Source: Hymenobacter baengnokdamensis (GTDB taxonomy: Bacteria; Bacteroidota; Bacteroidia; Cytophagales; Hymenobacteraceae). From it: 64,000 nucleotides of DNA. The notes under the pieces were generated by a model. That model did not search any database. It was not told the DNA's origin and was given only the letters and a program-made list of their open reading frames with translations. Made by a program: the position numbers and the translations under genes. This document shows, one piece after another, positions 37,542 through 47,000 of this stretch; the stretch's first letter is position 1, and each line of letters opens with the position of its first letter. The DNA lies in the NCBI RefSeq assembly GCF_008728635.1, contig NZ_CP044285.1:868001-932000 (forward strand), written 5' to 3'.

Positions 37542-37964
37542 TCACGCCCGCGGGTCGGGCGCCAGCAGCCAGTCGATGGCCAGCTGCTCATCCACGAAGC
37601 GGTCGGCCACGAAGGGCTTATCGGCGAAGTAAGTGGGGGGCGGAAACGCCGCGTCGGCTGCCGTATCGCGCAGGTACAGCGGGGCCAGCAGGTACGCCAG
37701 GCGGGTATGGCCGCCCAGACGCGGCCCCAGCTGCGGCAGCAGCGTGCTCACCATCCACTGTGCGCCAATCTGATGGGTGTTGAGGCGGCGGCGCACGTCG
37801 AGCAGCCAGCGGCGGTGGCGGCCCGAGGCCGCCGCGTCGAGCAGGGCCTCGTAGCCGCGCGCCATCTCGGCCAGCTCGATGGGACGCAGCCAGCGCGCCA
37901 CCAGCACGTCGAGGTCGGCCCGGTAGCTGATAGCCAGAAAATCGTCGAGGTGAGTAGGGTCCAT
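37542..37964 (-). CDS. SpoIIAA/STAS-like domain protein (intact paralogue)
   Basis: 140 residues from the ATG at 37964, which matches the start of the decayed homologue at 34336; a longer frame upstream is not supported. Sequence pattern: amphipathic helix (GYEALLDAAASGRHRRWL), strand (LDVRRRL), helix, strand (RLAYLLAP), helix and a terminal DEQLAIDWLL. This fits the SpoIIAA-like/STAS-fold family weakly. No phosphoacceptor motif is obvious. Function is unknown; it may sense a partner in a partner-switching system. Confidence 0.65.
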   Translation of the reverse strand: MDPTHLDDFLAISYRADLDVLVARWLRPIELAEMARGYEALLDAAASGRHRRWLLDVRRRLNTHQIGAQWMVSTLLPQLGPRLGGHTRLAYLLAPLYLRDTAADAAFPPPTYFADKPFVADRFVDEQLAIDWLLAPDPRA

Positions 37965-38179
37965 AAAAGCAGCCCGGCGGGCCGGGCAAAGATACCCGCC
38001 CGCCCCGTTGCGGCTAAGCGGTGCCATAACCCGGCACTGGGCAAAAGGTAGATGGCCGGCCCGCGCGGACGCTGGTTTCTGACGGCACGAACAATGATTT
38101 AGTGAGCAACCCGCTAAAAAATTTAAACCTGATTGTCAGGTAGTCCAGCCCAAATCCGGGTCTTTTACCCAGCGGCTGC

Positions 38180-38209
38180 TTGCGGGGGCACATTTTTTAG
38201 CTACCTTTG
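38180..38209 (+). promoter_or_regulatory. Bacteroidota-type promoter of tRNA-fMet
   Basis: TTG at 38180-38182 and TACCTTTG at 38202-38209 are separated by 19 bases, the classical -33/-7 arrangement. The tRNA starts 14 bases after the -7 element. Confidence 0.8.
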
Positions 38210-38222
38210 TACTCTCAAACAT

Positions 38223-38295
<73 letters not shown>

Positions 38296-38297
38296 CT

Positions 38298-38336
38298 AAA
38301 AAGGCCGTTTCTGATTCAGAAACGGCCTTTTCTTTT
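38298..38336 (+). terminator. Intrinsic terminator of tRNA-fMet
   Basis: Stem AAAAGGCCGTTTCTG with complementary CAGAAACGGCCTTTT, T-run at the end. The right arm is part of a 22-base direct repeat with a copy 3.2 kb downstream. Confidence 0.9.
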
Positions 38337-38341
38337 ATCCA
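38320..38341 (+). repeat. Left direct repeat of the tRNA-fMet islet (att-like)
   Basis: 22 bases that match 41535-41556 at 21 positions. This copy overlaps the 3' arm and T-run of the tRNA terminator. Several AGGACA hexamers (38343, 38354 and 38384) follow closely and could be arm-type sites. No integrase gene is visible. Confidence 0.6.
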
Positions 38342-38474
38342 TAGGACAGTTTTTAGGACAAAATGTGACGACTGGCTTTCTGCGCAGGACAGTTAGCAAA
38401 CTCAGCTTGAACGTAGGCGCCGCGTACCTTTGGCCCAGCCGAAAGGTTTGTAGTTGCCAGCTCAACCTACGGTA

Positions 38475-38511
38475 AGGGCCGCTATGTCGAAAGACGGGCG
38501 GCCCTTTTTTG
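38475..38511 (+). terminator. Orphan intrinsic terminator, possibly of a small RNA
   Basis: GGGCCGC ... GCGGCCC stem ending in TTTTTT, with no coding gene ending in front of it. The 100 bases before it (from about 38400) hold no convincing frame and could be a short RNA. There is no family match that I recognise. Confidence 0.5.
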
Positions 38512-38627
38512 TGGCTTACTAGTCATGCTTAGCAAAGCAACTGAGAGAGTAGTTTTTACAGTTTGCTGGCAGAGCTGTTCCTGACTTGGAGAGCGATACG
38601 GTTTCGCTTTGTAGTCTAAACAGTCCT

Positions 38628-38891
38628 ATGCAAAAACTGCCCCCAATTACCAAATATTCTCCAATATGCTGCGACCCGCATCTTTACGACGCGACCGGAC
38701 GATACTCTTACTGCAGTACCTACTACTACGGACCTAATGACAACCCTGTGCGTTGCGAGGCACATACGGTGCATACAGTTATCATAAGAGTGCCAGATGG
38801 CAGTTCAGAAGATGTACAGTGCTGGCCAATAGTCGAACTGGTAAAGTGTAGCAAGTGCCTAGCTATCTACGCTGAACAGATGGCAAACTAA
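38628..38891 (+). CDS. Small Cys-rich hypothetical protein
   Basis: 87 residues from the ATG at 38628; a TTG start 14 codons upstream is possible. Composition differs from neighbours: low GC and seven cysteines, including adjacent CC near the N-terminus and CSKC near the C-terminus. That spacing suggests a zinc knuckle or disulfide-bonded fold. No family is recognised and there is no signal peptide. It lies inside the tRNA-fMet islet, directly downstream of the orphan terminator. Confidence 0.5.
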   Translation: MQKLPPITKYSPICCDPHLYDATGRYSYCSTYYYGPNDNPVRCEAHTVHTVIIRVPDGSSEDVQCWPIVELVKCSKCLAIYAEQMAN

Positions 38892-38931
38892 ATAGAAAGT
38901 CCTGCCAGCACTCGCCAGCGGGGCTTTTTCA

Positions 38932-39069
38932 TTACCCACGCTTCTTGGGTTTCGCCTGTGCCAGCGCCGTAGCGGCTAGCCGCCGGGCGATACCTGAGGA
39001 GTCGGGGTCGTTGAGCACTCGGCTGGCGAGGCTAGCCATTTTGGCGGATGTGGTTTTGTTGCTGGCCAT
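38932..39069 (-). CDS. 45-residue conserved small protein (S-x-A-x-x-A-S repeat type)
   Basis: A short frame beginning MASNKTTSAKMASLASRV and ending AKPKKRG. The pattern of Ala/Ser-rich amphipathic helix with NDPDSSGIARRLAATAL matches small proteins I recall from Bacteroidota and proteobacterial genomes, often near mobile DNA, without a known role. It starts 148 bases before the S74 gene, divergent to it. The basic tail suggests nucleic-acid binding. Confidence 0.55.
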   Translation of the reverse strand: MASNKTTSAKMASLASRVLNDPDSSGIARRLAATALAQAKPKKRG

Positions 39070-39182
39070 GACGGAACAGGGGTTTAGTGGAACCATGCCG
39101 CAAGGGTAGCGGGTGTACCCACGGAGCCAGAAATGGGTAAAAGAGGGAGAAGCCCGGCAGGCTGTGCAGAAAGCGGCGTAAC

Positions 39183-39210
39183 TTGGAGATTCGTTTGCTC
39201 CATACCTTTA
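39183..39210 (+). promoter_or_regulatory. Candidate promoter of the S74 gene
   Basis: TTG at 39183-39185 and TACCTTTA at 39203-39210, spacing 17, end only 6 bases before the ATG. If used, the transcript would be nearly leaderless. Confidence 0.35.
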
Positions 39211-39216
39211 CGAAAC

Positions 39217-41019
39217 ATGAAAACACTTCTACTCAGCACTCTACTACTTGCTCCCGTCTACGCTTTTGCCCAGAGCGTGGGTATCGGCACCACCACGCCC
39301 ACCGCTTCGGCGGCACTCGAAATCAAGAGCACCAGCCAGGGCCTGCTGCTGCCGCGCCTGACGCTGGCGCAGCGCACGGCCCTCACCAGCAGCAGCACCG
39401 CCCCGCCGGTGCCGGGCTTGGTTATCTACCAGACCGATAACACCCCCGGCCTCTACGCCTACGACGGCGCGACCTGGGTGCGCCTCGGGGCCGATAACCT
39501 GGGCAACCACACCGCTACCCAAACCCTCGACTTGAACTCGCAGCGTCTGCTGGGCAACGTGGGCACCTCCCTGGGTGACTCCACCGCCCAGGTCGAGCTT
39601 AACGCCAGCGTGGGCACGCAGAGCGCCGCGCTCATCACGCGCAGCACCTTCGGGGCGAAGTACACGCGCGCCATGCTCTCGGGCTACGGCAAGCTGCCCG
39701 ATGGCACCCCCACGGCCAACGACTTCGGCATCTGGGCCACGGCTTACCGCGGCGGCGGGTGGGCAGGCTTTTTCTCGGCCGGCAGCACCACCACGCCCCT
39801 GCGCTGGGTGGGCATCTGCCAGAACCCGGGCTACAACAACACCGGCTCGGCCATTCGCATCGTCGATGGCACCCAGGGGGCGGGCAAGGTGTTGACCTCG
39901 GACGGCAGCGGCTACGGCAAGTGGCAGTCGCTGCCGCCCGTTACGGCAGCCGGCGGCAACTTCAACCTGGGCCCGTACTACCTGGTAGGCAACGGCGGCA
40001 GCACGGGCATTGCCATTAGCAGCGCGGGCGCGGTGGGTATCAACACCACCACGCCCTACTCACAGCTGGCCAACACGGCCACTAACATCATCGGCAGCGA
40101 TGGTGCCGGCGGCAACCCCGGCTCGCTGACCTGGGCCGCCAACCAAGCCGGCTATGCGAGCATGTTCTACAACGCCGGCACGGCGGCCAACTCGAACGGC
40201 TTAGCCGTCAAAATAGCCGCCACTGGCACCGCCGCCGCCCTCGACGTAAGCCAGGGAATTACCCAGGACGTGGCGGGCGCTCCGCTGTTGCGGGTGCTGG
40301 CCAACGGCAACGTGGGCATCGGCGTTGCCACGCCCGTGACCGGCGCCAAGCTGCAGGTGAATGGCATTGCCCTGGTGGGCGGCGGCACGGTACCCACCAC
40401 CGTCAACGCCACGGGCCTGGGCTGGAACGCGGTGAACGTGAATGCGGGCGAAAGTGAGTTCTACAACTACCGGGGCTCGGGCAGCGGCGGCTTCCGCTTC
40501 TTTTCGGTGGGGGGCACGGGCACGCCCACTACCAGCAATAACATTGCCTTTATCAACGGCAGCACCGGGGTGTACACGACTCTGTCGGACCGGCGAGTGA
40601 AAACCAACATCGCCCCGCTGGACCAGGGCCTGCGCACGGTGCTGGCCCTGCGCCCGGTGTCCTACGACTTCCACACCAGTCGCCGCCTCCAGGACGGGCA
40701 GGTGACTTTTCTGCCCGACGATAAGCCGGTGCGGGCCCTGGGCTTCGTGGCCCAGGACCTGCTGCAAGTGGTGCCCGAGGCCGTGGAAAAGCCCGCCGAC
40801 GAGCGACGGGAGTTCTACACCGTGTCCTACTCCACCCTAGTGCCGGTGCTCACCCAGGCCATTCAGGAGCAGCAGGCCCAGATAGAGGAGCTGAAAAAGC
40901 AGAACGCTGCTCTTAAAGCCCAAGCTGCCGCCGACAAGGCCCAGGCCACGGCCACCTTAGAAACCTTCGAGGCCCGGCTGCGGCGGTTGGAAGCGGGCAC
41001 GGCCCAGGTACAGCGCTAG
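39217..41019 (+). CDS. Secreted tail-fibre-type protein with C-terminal S74 (intramolecular chaperone) domain
   Basis: 600 residues from the ATG at 39217, which gives a clean signal peptide (KTLLLSTLLLAPVYAFAQ). The body is Gly/Thr/Ala-rich with repeated strand motifs such as NNTGSAIRIVDGTQGAGKVL and GNVGIGVATPV, typical of beta-helical fibres. The C-terminal domain (about 450-600) is the Peptidase_S74 chaperone. SDRRVK at 457-462 has the Ser and Lys five apart expected of the self-cleaving dyad, followed by GFVAQDLLQVVPEAV and a coiled-coil tail that would trimerise. It is followed by its own terminator. Confidence 0.88.
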   Translation: MKTLLLSTLLLAPVYAFAQSVGIGTTTPTASAALEIKSTSQGLLLPRLTLAQRTALTSSSTAPPVPGLVIYQTDNTPGLYAYDGATWVRLGADNLGNHTATQTLDLNSQRLLGNVGTSLGDSTAQVELNASVGTQSAALITRSTFGAKYTRAMLSGYGKLPDGTPTANDFGIWATAYRGGGWAGFFSAGSTTTPLRWVGICQNPGYNNTGSAIRIVDGTQGAGKVLTSDGSGYGKWQSLPPVTAAGGNFNLGPYYLVGNGGSTGIAISSAGAVGINTTTPYSQLANTATNIIGSDGAGGNPGSLTWAANQAGYASMFYNAGTAANSNGLAVKIAATGTAAALDVSQGITQDVAGAPLLRVLANGNVGIGVATPVTGAKLQVNGIALVGGGTVPTTVNATGLGWNAVNVNAGESEFYNYRGSGSGGFRFFSVGGTGTPTTSNNIAFINGSTGVYTTLSDRRVKTNIAPLDQGLRTVLALRPVSYDFHTSRRLQDGQVTFLPDDKPVRALGFVAQDLLQVVPEAVEKPADERREFYTVSYSTLVPVLTQAIQEQQAQIEELKKQNAALKAQAAADKAQATATLETFEARLRRLEAGTAQVQR

Positions 41020-41059
41020 TTCTTACACAGGCTAGCGTCTGTGTCGCCTCTCAAGTGAT

Positions 41060-41099
41060 ATAAAATAGCCCCGACCTACCCAGGCCGGGGCTATTTTAT
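41060..41099 (+). terminator. Intrinsic terminator of the S74 gene
   Basis: ATAAAATAGCCCCG pairs exactly with CGGGGCTATTTTAT. A T-rich end follows about 40 bases after the stop. Confidence 0.85.
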
Positions 41100-41105
41100 T
41101 CTCGG

Positions 41106-41501
41106 CGGCGTGGAGCTTCCTCGTCAGCCCACCCCGGCTGCGGCCGAGGGCCTCGTGACCGAGGCGCTTTTTTTAACCTGCCCGCTGGCTCGCTGATGCG
41201 CCCGCCTAATCGTCGAGTCCAGCAGCACCGCTTCTACTTCCGGCAGGCGCACGGCGGTGAACAGGCGCTGTCAAGTTCCTTTCTGCGCCCAGCCCAAGGC
41301 CCGCTTGCGCACCGAATCGTGCTTGCCGAAGCGCTGGGGCAGGATACGCCACGTGCCGCCGTGGCGCATGACCCAGAGCACTGCGTTCAAAAACAGGCGG
41401 TTATCGGCGGCCGTGCAGCCGACGTCCCCGGCCTTGCCCGCCAAATGTGGGGCGAGCTTTTCCCAGGCTCCCGCACTCAATCCGCCGCCTTCAAGTCCCA
41501 T
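41106..41501 (-). pseudogene. IS5-family transposase relic
   Basis: Leftward frame starts with AGAWEKLAPHLAGKAGDVG and continues NRLFLNAVLWVMRHGGTWRILPQRFGK, the DUF4096/IS5 N-terminal signature. At KGT-stop-QRLF a TGA (41271-41273) replaces the Trp codon. Reading past it gives EAVLLDSTIRRAHQRASG (the DDE aspartate), then a frameshift into EALGRSRGGLTRKLHAA. The rest of the transposase is missing, and no terminal repeats are visible. It is a truncated, doubly broken remnant. Confidence 0.8.
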
Positions 41502-41534
41502 ACCACAAAGCTAATTGTCCTCACACCCTAGTGA

Positions 41535-41556
41535 AAACGGCCTTTTCTTTTGTCCA
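41535..41556 (+). repeat. Right direct repeat of the tRNA-fMet islet (att-like)
   Basis: Second copy of the 22-base sequence at the tRNA-fMet terminator; one mismatch. It lies 16 bases from the end of lepB, so the islet lies between tRNA-fMet and lepB. Confidence 0.6.
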
Positions 41557-41572
41557 GCATTTTGAGCCAGCG

Positions 41573-42727
41573 CTAACTCACGGGTTGCAGCAGTCGGCTC
41601 CAGCGCACGCGGTGCCAGAAATCGGCGTGGGGGTCTAGTGAGAGCCACACAAACACGGCTTTGCCCACTACATGGTCTTCGGGCACAAAGCCCCAGAAGC
41701 GCGAGTCTTCGGAGTTGTGGCGGTTGTCGCCCATCATCCAGTAGTAGTTCTGCTTGATAGTATAGCTGGTGAGCGGCCGGCCGTTTTGCTGAATCATGCC
41801 ATCCTGCCAGCTGATGCCCTGATTGTGCTCGTACTGGCTCACGATTTTATAGTAAATAGCGGCATTGGCGGGCGTTAGCGTAATGGTCTGGCCTTTTTTC
41901 GGCACCGGCAGCGGGCCATAATCGTCGAGCTGCCATTTGCGCGGCACCGCGCTCCTGGCCCCCGACACCGGATAATCGGCCACATCGGGGAAAAGTTGGG
42001 CAGTAGGCGTTACCACGGTCAGCGACTGCACGTAGGGCTGCTTTTTAAAGTACGCAGCCACGCTGGCCGGGCAGCTGATGAGGTAGCCCAGCTGGCCGGT
42101 ATCGGGGTTGGTGCCCATCGCCGGAGTGCCGTCGGGCTGGGTATAATCTACTACGCCCTGGTCGTGCAGGGCCTGGCGTACTTCGTCGTTGGGCTGGGGC
42201 ACGGCCAGGAAATAAGTGGTTTGGGGCTGGCCGGCAATGGCTTCGGGGCGGCCATTGACAAATACCTGGCCCTGGCGAATGGTTAGGGTGTCGCCGGCGA
42301 TGGCCACGCAGCGCTTGATAAGAAAGGTGCGCAGGTCGGCCGGGCGCTGCTGCTCGTGCGGCACATGAAACACCACCACGTCGTTGCGCTGCACCGAGCT
42401 GAAGCCTGGGAAACGGTAGGTAGGCAGCTGAATGAGGGCGGAGTAGCTTTTGAGGCCCAGCAGCGGCAGCGTCTGGTGCGTAAGCGGCACTTGCAGTGGC
42501 GTTTGGGGCGTAATGGGGCCGTAGTGCAGCTTACTCACAAACAGGTAGTCGCCCACCAGCAGCGAGTGCTCCATGCTTTCGGATGGGATAACGTAGGCCT
42601 CGACGGCCGACCAGCGCAGCAGCATAGCTGCCACTACGGCAAACAGTAGCGAATGAAGCCACTCGCGGGCTTGGCTGGGAGCCGGAGCAGGTGCGGCACC
42701 GGGCCGCCGGCGCGAAAAGAAAGCCAT
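41573..42727 (-). CDS. lepB: Signal peptidase I
   Basis: 384 residues from the ATG giving MAFFSRRRPG; an upstream frame of 22 codons is not supported. A single membrane anchor (about 25-45) is followed by the serine motif SESMEHSL (S51 nucleophile) and the general base Lys in FLIKRCVAIAGD (K138). Box E reads MMGDNRHNSEDSRFWGFVP. A long insertion between the motifs is usual in Bacteroidota. It removes signal peptides during Sec export. Confidence 0.95.
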   Translation of the reverse strand: MAFFSRRRPGAAPAPAPSQAREWLHSLLFAVVAAMLLRWSAVEAYVIPSESMEHSLLVGDYLFVSKLHYGPITPQTPLQVPLTHQTLPLLGLKSYSALIQLPTYRFPGFSSVQRNDVVVFHVPHEQQRPADLRTFLIKRCVAIAGDTLTIRQGQVFVNGRPEAIAGQPQTTYFLAVPQPNDEVRQALHDQGVVDYTQPDGTPAMGTNPDTGQLGYLISCPASVAAYFKKQPYVQSLTVVTPTAQLFPDVADYPVSGARSAVPRKWQLDDYGPLPVPKKGQTITLTPANAAIYYKIVSQYEHNQGISWQDGMIQQNGRPLTSYTIKQNYYWMMGDNRHNSEDSRFWGFVPEDHVVGKAVFVWLSLDPHADFWHRVRWSRLLQPVS

Positions 42728-42832
42728 AGGGTGAAGAAAATGAGGTGATGAAAAATAGCAAGGCTTCGCCAGAAGAATCCTGACGAAGCCCAACGTAAAA
42801 GCAGCTTGTTTTCTTATCCTTAGCCCCTTTCC

Positions 42833-43870
42833 TTAGCCCTTTCCCGTTTCGTCGGTGCCCGATACGGTTGGCTCGGCGCGCTCGGCGCCGTTGAGCATAA
42901 ACTCACGCAGGCGGTTGATGTGGCGCTTCATTTCTTCCACGCGCTCGGCTTGGTGCACGCTCAGGTTGCTATCGCTGTGGCTGGCCATGCTGGCGAGCAA
43001 GTTTTTCCGCTCCTCCATCATGCGCAGGGCTACCCACAGCGTTTCTTCCAGCGTGTGCTGCGAGCTTTCGGCCAGGGCATCAGCCGTGAAAGCGTGGCCC
43101 GTGTGGCAGCGGTAGCGCAGCACGCTGCCCTGCCGCAGCTCCCACAACGACCCCCCGCAGCCGGGGCAGGTGAGGGGCACCTGGTATCCCAGCTGCGCTA
43201 CTTGTTCAGTGGTTCCCACAACACGCTCAGCAATAGCCGCTTCTAGTTTTAAATCGGGAGGAATAGCAGGGGCCATGTTGCCGGAAGAGGAGCTGCCGGA
43301 GGAGGTCACTAAGGTAGTCAGCAGCGCCCCCATTGCGTCGAGGGGTACCACATAGTCTACTGCCACATTGCGCAGGGCGCTCTCGGGCATGCTCGAAAAC
43401 TCAGCATCGGCCGGGTCTTGCACCACGGCCGTGCCCCCACAGCGCTTAATGAAGTCGAGGCCCGCCGTGCCATCGTGCAGCATACCGGTAAGTACCACGC
43501 CTATCGTGTACGAGTCGAACGCGACGGCCGCCGAGCGAAACAGCGCGTCGGCGGCGGGGCGGTAGCCGTTTTCACGGGGCCCTTTGGTCACCAGCAGCTG
43601 GGTGTCTTTTACCAGCAGGTGGCGGTCGGGCGGGGCCAGGTAGAGGTTGCCGGCTTCGAGCGGGGCATTATTAGTAGCCAGCTGGCAGTGCAGGGCCGTG
43701 TGCTGAGCGAGCCGGTTTACCAACACCTCGGCATTGGAGTCGGGGGCCAGGTGCTGCACCACGAGCACCGCGGCGGGCAGCGTAGCGGGTAGCTGGGCTA
43801 CCAGCCGCGTAAGCGCGGGCATGCCGCCGGCCGAGGTGCCAATAACAATAAGGTAAGTGAGGCTAGCCAC
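42833..43870 (-). CDS. CheB-type methylesterase with C-terminal zinc-ribbon-like domain
   Basis: 345 residues from a GTG start at 43870. It lacks the N-terminal receiver domain of classical CheB and starts directly with the catalytic domain: GTSAGG (S13), VVQHLAPDS (H40) and GMLHDGTAGLD (Asp). C-terminal to it lies a ribbon with CPGCGGSLWEL and YRCHTGHAF, then a long helix. This domain arrangement is frequent in Bacteroidota sensory clusters. It is divergent from the CheB-CheR fusion gene, with which it likely cooperates. Confidence 0.88.
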   Translation of the reverse strand: MASLTYLIVIGTSAGGMPALTRLVAQLPATLPAAVLVVQHLAPDSNAEVLVNRLAQHTALHCQLATNNAPLEAGNLYLAPPDRHLLVKDTQLLVTKGPRENGYRPAADALFRSAAVAFDSYTIGVVLTGMLHDGTAGLDFIKRCGGTAVVQDPADAEFSSMPESALRNVAVDYVVPLDAMGALLTTLVTSSGSSSSGNMAPAIPPDLKLEAAIAERVVGTTEQVAQLGYQVPLTCPGCGGSLWELRQGSVLRYRCHTGHAFTADALAESSQHTLEETLWVALRMMEERKNLLASMASHSDSNLSVHQAERVEEMKRHINRLREFMLNGAERAEPTVSGTDETGKG

Positions 43871-44090
43871 AGCGGTAAAGCAAAAAGCAGTAAAGTAATG
43901 ACGTGAGCCGCCGGTGCTTCCGGCGGGCCCAAGGCAAAGAGTGTACGGCAGCGGCTTCAAAGCGGATAAGGCAGCCTGCGCCTTATCTTGGTTACCTATT
44001 GTCAGTTTTTTTTGGCGCTACGCCTGAGTTGTGGTGTCGGGGCCTGGTGCCTCGCTCAGGCTAGGTGCGCGCTATCAAGCATTTACCACT

Positions 44091-47000
44091 ATGATGTCTG
44101 ATGCTGAGCAGGAAGATGCCCCCCGCTTAGAAACCCCGGGGGCGCCGCCACCAGCAACCAAGCCCGCCGCGGCCGCCGCGAAAAGCGTGGCCTGGCTGCG
44201 CGACAGCCTGGGCAGCCCCAGCGACAAGTTTGCCGTAGTGGCCCTGTGCGGCTCGGCGGGTGCGCTCGAAGCCTACGAGCAGTTTTTCGCTCACTTGCCG
44301 GCCGAAACCGGCCTGGCCTTTGTGCTGGTGCTGCACCGCCTCCCCGACCCTAGCCCCAGCCCCGAGCAGGGTATAGCCCTCGTGCAGGTTATTCAGCGCT
44401 TCACCCCCATGCCCGTGGCCGAGGCTCAGGATGGCCAGCGCGTTCGCCCCAACCACGTGTACCTTATTCCGGCCAGCCACGACCTGAGCCTGCTGCACGG
44501 CAGCCTGTTTTTGCTCAAGCCGACCCAGCCGGCCGGTCGGCGTATGCCCATCGACTTCTTCCTGCAAACCCTGGCCCGGGATGTGGGTGAGCGCGCCGTG
44601 TGCATTATCTGCTCCGGGCTGGGAGCCGATGGCACCATCGGCCTGAAGCTCGTGATGGAAAGCTTCGGCATGGTGATGGTGCAGCAGCCCGAAACGGCCC
44701 TCTTCGATGCCATGCCCCGCGCGGCCCTGGCCACCGAGTTCGTTGATTTCGTGCTGCCGCCGGCTCAAATGCCGGCTCAGCTGCTCGACTACGCAGGGCG
44801 CCCCCTGGAGGTGCGCGCCGCCCGCCTGGCCGACTCGCCCAGCCGACCCAGCCACGCGCTGCAGAAAATCTTTTTGCTTATCCGCTCCCAAACGGGGCAC
44901 GACTTCAGCTTTTACAAGCGCAATACGGTGTTTCGGCGCATCGAGCGGCGCATGAACGCCCACCAAATCAAGGAGTTTACCCACTACGTGCGCTACCTGC
45001 AGGAAAACCCCAGCGAGGTAGAGCAGCTCTTTCGCGAGCTGCTGATTGGCGTTACGAAGTTTTTCCGCGATGCCGAGGCGTTTGCCAGCCTCAAAGACCA
45101 CCTGCGGCCGCTGCTGGCAGCCAAGGAAACCGACGCTACCGTGCGGGTATGGGCGCCCGGCTGCTCGACCGGCGAGGAAGCCTACTCGCTGGCCATGACG
45201 CTTCTGGAGTGCCTGGATGCGCTGGAGCCTGGCCACCACCTGAAGGTGCAGATTTTTGCCACCGACATCTCGGCCGAGGGCATTGCCGTGGCCCGCGTGG
45301 GTCAATACGGCGAAAATATCGTGGCCGATGTAAGCCCCGAGCGGCTGGAGCGCTTTTTTCAGAAAACTGAGAGCGGCTACCAGATTCGAAAGGAAGTGCG
45401 CGACGTGGTGGTGTTTGCCCTGCACAACATCAACAAGGACGCGCCCTTTATCAAGCTCGACCTGCTGGTGTGCCGCAACCTGCTCATCTACCTCAATGCC
45501 GAGCTGCAAAAAAGCCTGCTGCCCGTGTTTCATTATGCCCTGAACAACCAGGGCTTGCTGTTTCTGGGACCCAGCGAAAACATTAACGGCTACCACGACT
45601 TATTTCAGCCGCTTGACGTGAAGTGGAAGATTTCGCGGCGTAGCAGCCAGGCGGCCTCGCTGCCCCACCTTATCAAGTTTCCCTTTTCGCAGGCGCGGCA
45701 CACTGTCCCGCCGCCCACGGCCCTTATGTCTGCCTCTGCCTCTACCCACCGTCAAAACAGCTCGTTTGCTGCCCTCATCCAAAAAAAACTGGTGCAAGCC
45801 TACGTGCCCCCCGCCGTAGTAATTGATGCTAAGGGAGAAATACTCTACGTGAACGGCCGCACCGGCAAGTACCTCAAGCCGGCCCCCGGCCTCAGCGGCA
45901 TGAACCTCTTTGAGATGGCTCGCGAGGAATTGAACTTTGAGATAAGCGGGGCTGTGCACCGGGCTACCCAAAGCCGCGAAGATGTGGTAGTCGACAATGT
46001 GCGCGTGCGCACAGATACCGGTTTGCAGGTGCTACGCCTCTCGGTGCGCCACCTGGCCGGGCCCGAAGAGCTGGCCGGCCTGCTGCTGGTCGTGTTCGAA
46101 GACCAGCCTACTACGCGTCGGGTGCGCCAGGCCAGGCATAACCCCGCCCTCGACGACGCCCACCGCGACGCCGTAGTGGCCGCCCTCGACAAAGAGCTGC
46201 AGTATACCAAGCACCGCCTCCAAACCACGGTGGAGGAGATGGAAAGCAGCCTCGAAGAGCTGAAAAGCACCAACGAGGAGCTGCAAAGCGCCAATGAAGA
46301 GCTGCAAAGCACCAACGAGGAGGCCATGACCAACAAGGAGGAGACGCAGAGCCTCAACGAGGAGCTGATGACTCTCAACATGCAGTACCAGGCCAAAACC
46401 GAGGAGCTGGGCCAGACGGCCAACGACATGAAAAACCTGCTCGATGCCACCGAGATAGCTATTATATTTCTGGATAATGATCTGATAATAAAGCGTTTTA
46501 CCCCGCCCGTGGGCCGCATCATCAGCCTGCTGCCGGCCGATGTGGGCCGGCCGCTGGCGCATTTTACCTCCAGCCTGCGCTACGAGCACCTGCTGCGCGA
46601 CGTGCAGCAGGTGCTCGACCGCCTCACCAGTATTGAAACCAATATTCAGACCACCCAGGGCGAGTGGTTTACGATGCGCATTCTGCCCTATCGCTCGCTC
46701 GATAACTACATCGACGGGGCCGTCATCACCTTCACCGACATTACGGCCCTGAAGCTGCTGGAAGCCCGCTTGCAGGAAACAGCCCGCTTTTCGGAAAGCC
46801 TCCAGGCTACCGGCCGCGAGCCCCAGCTGGCCCTCGATACGGAGCTATGCGTACTTAGCGCCAACCAGGCCTTTGCCGAGGCGTTTGGCGAGCCGCTGGC
46901 GGCGCTGCACGGCCGGGCCCTCACTTCCCTCAACGGCGGGGCCTGGGGCCAGCCCGCGCTGCTCGAGCGCCTGCGGGCTCTGCTCCAGGCCGCCGTGTCG

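Noticed and set aside
44127..45596. Open frame of 489 codons on the minus strand
   Set aside because: Antisense to the CheB-CheR fusion gene, whose catalytic residues are intact.
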